A stretch of 6,132 nt of DNA, taken from NCBI GenBank assembly GCA_026225015.1, contig JAMFRY010000007.1, positions 1-6,132 of the forward strand, given 5' to 3'. Both the position numbers and the translations under genes were made by a program. This document shows positions 5,811 through 6,132 of the stretch, piece after piece; position 1 is the first letter of the stretch; the number at the start of each line of letters is the position of its first letter. The notes under the pieces were generated by a model, which was given only the letters and a program-made list of their open reading frames with translations, ran no database searches and was not told the DNA's origin. The DNA comes from Alphaproteobacteria bacterium. GTDB lineage: Bacteria > Pseudomonadota > Alphaproteobacteria > Acetobacterales > Acetobacteraceae.

Positions 5811-6132
5811 GTGCTTGCTGTAGAATTTGCCGCCGCCATGGCCCAATTTGGACCGTTCGGGGCCCGGCCAAGCTTTACGGTCGGGGTTTCAGGCGGCGCT
5901 GACAGCACGGCGCTGGCGCTCCTCACCCGGAACTGGGCTGCTGAGCGCGGCGGCGCTGTCCTGGCGCTGATTGTGGACCATGGACTGCGCCAAGACTCGG
6001 CGGCCGAAGCAAATCTTACGCGGCAACGGCTTGAAGCGCGCGGGATTGCCGCGCAGGTCATCACGCTGACCGGGCTTGGCGGCGCCAGCTTGCAGGAGCG
6101 GGCGCGTCTTGCCCGGCATGCCGCACTCGGCA
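5811..6132 (+). CDS. tilS: tRNA(Ile)-lysidine synthetase, N-terminal part (cut by window edge)
   Basis: TilS uses ATP and lysine to convert the wobble cytidine of tRNA-Ile(CAU) to lysidine, so that the tRNA reads AUA and is charged with isoleucine. About 107 codons are visible; the 3' end lies beyond the window. The N-type ATP pyrophosphatase P-loop is clear as VGVSGGADSTAL (24-35, counted from the GTG), followed by the family's VDHGLR (55-60), a downstream S..EA, and LQERARLARHAAL near the edge. Two starts are possible. GTG at 5811 gives VLAVEFAAAMAQFGPF, and I prefer it because relatives as I recall them have an EFAALM...GPF-like segment there. ATG at 5838 would drop nine residues and still keep the P-loop. 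Neither has a clear ribosome-binding site. The gene begins 38 bp after cpoB and is likely co-transcribed with it. ftsH commonly follows in Alphaproteobacteria. Confidence 0.93.
   Translation, partial: MLAVEFAAAMAQFGPFGARPSFTVGVSGGADSTALALLTRNWAAERGGAVLALIVDHGLRQDSAAEANLTRQRLEARGIAAQVITLTGLGGASLQERARLARHAALG

Noticed and set aside
1..6132. CRISPR array, tRNA, rRNA, prophage or defence genes
   Set aside because: No repeated spacer-like units, no cloverleaf or rRNA-like sequence in the intergenic regions, and all long genes are accounted for by housekeeping families.

Overview
The window holds five protein-coding genes in two divergent groups, all housekeeping. The genes are GC-rich, carry alphaproteobacterial-style proteins, and include the pal-cpoB-tilS order common in Alphaproteobacteria. 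An acetic-acid-bacterium-like member of Rhodospirillales (Acetobacteraceae or relative) is my best guess, based on the N-terminus of TilS and the shape of PheT. This is recollection of family features, not a database result.

Layout: positions 1-212 are an AT-rich stretch with no supportable gene. Positions 213-331 form a 119-bp imperfect inverted repeat whose arms each look like a GTAG-type REP hairpin, so the whole is a REPIN-like element ending 8 bp past the pheT stop codon. Positions 340-3933 on the minus strand hold the pheS-pheT operon, encoding the two subunits of phenylalanyl-tRNA synthetase, with a 3-bp gap between the genes. Positions 3934-4200 are a divergent intergenic region with weak promoter candidates on both strands, a 7-bp dyad, and a 20-codon Phe-containing ORF upstream of pheS. 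From 4201 on the plus strand come pal (peptidoglycan-associated lipoprotein), an intrinsic terminator, cpoB/ybgF (periplasmic coiled-coil/TPR partner of the Tol-Pal system), and the 5' part of tilS (tRNA-Ile lysidine synthetase), which runs off the right edge.

How they fit: pal and cpoB serve the Tol-Pal envelope machine, which keeps the outer membrane attached and constricting during division. tilS and pheST are both translation functions acting on tRNA. The tolQRAB genes usually found just upstream of pal are not here. Their place is taken by pheS in the opposite orientation, so the cluster is split at this point or tolQRAB lies elsewhere.

I found no convincing new system. The observations most worth a second look are the REPIN-like repeat behind pheT, the Phe-containing small ORF in front of pheS, and a roughly 27-residue insertion in the B5 region of PheT.
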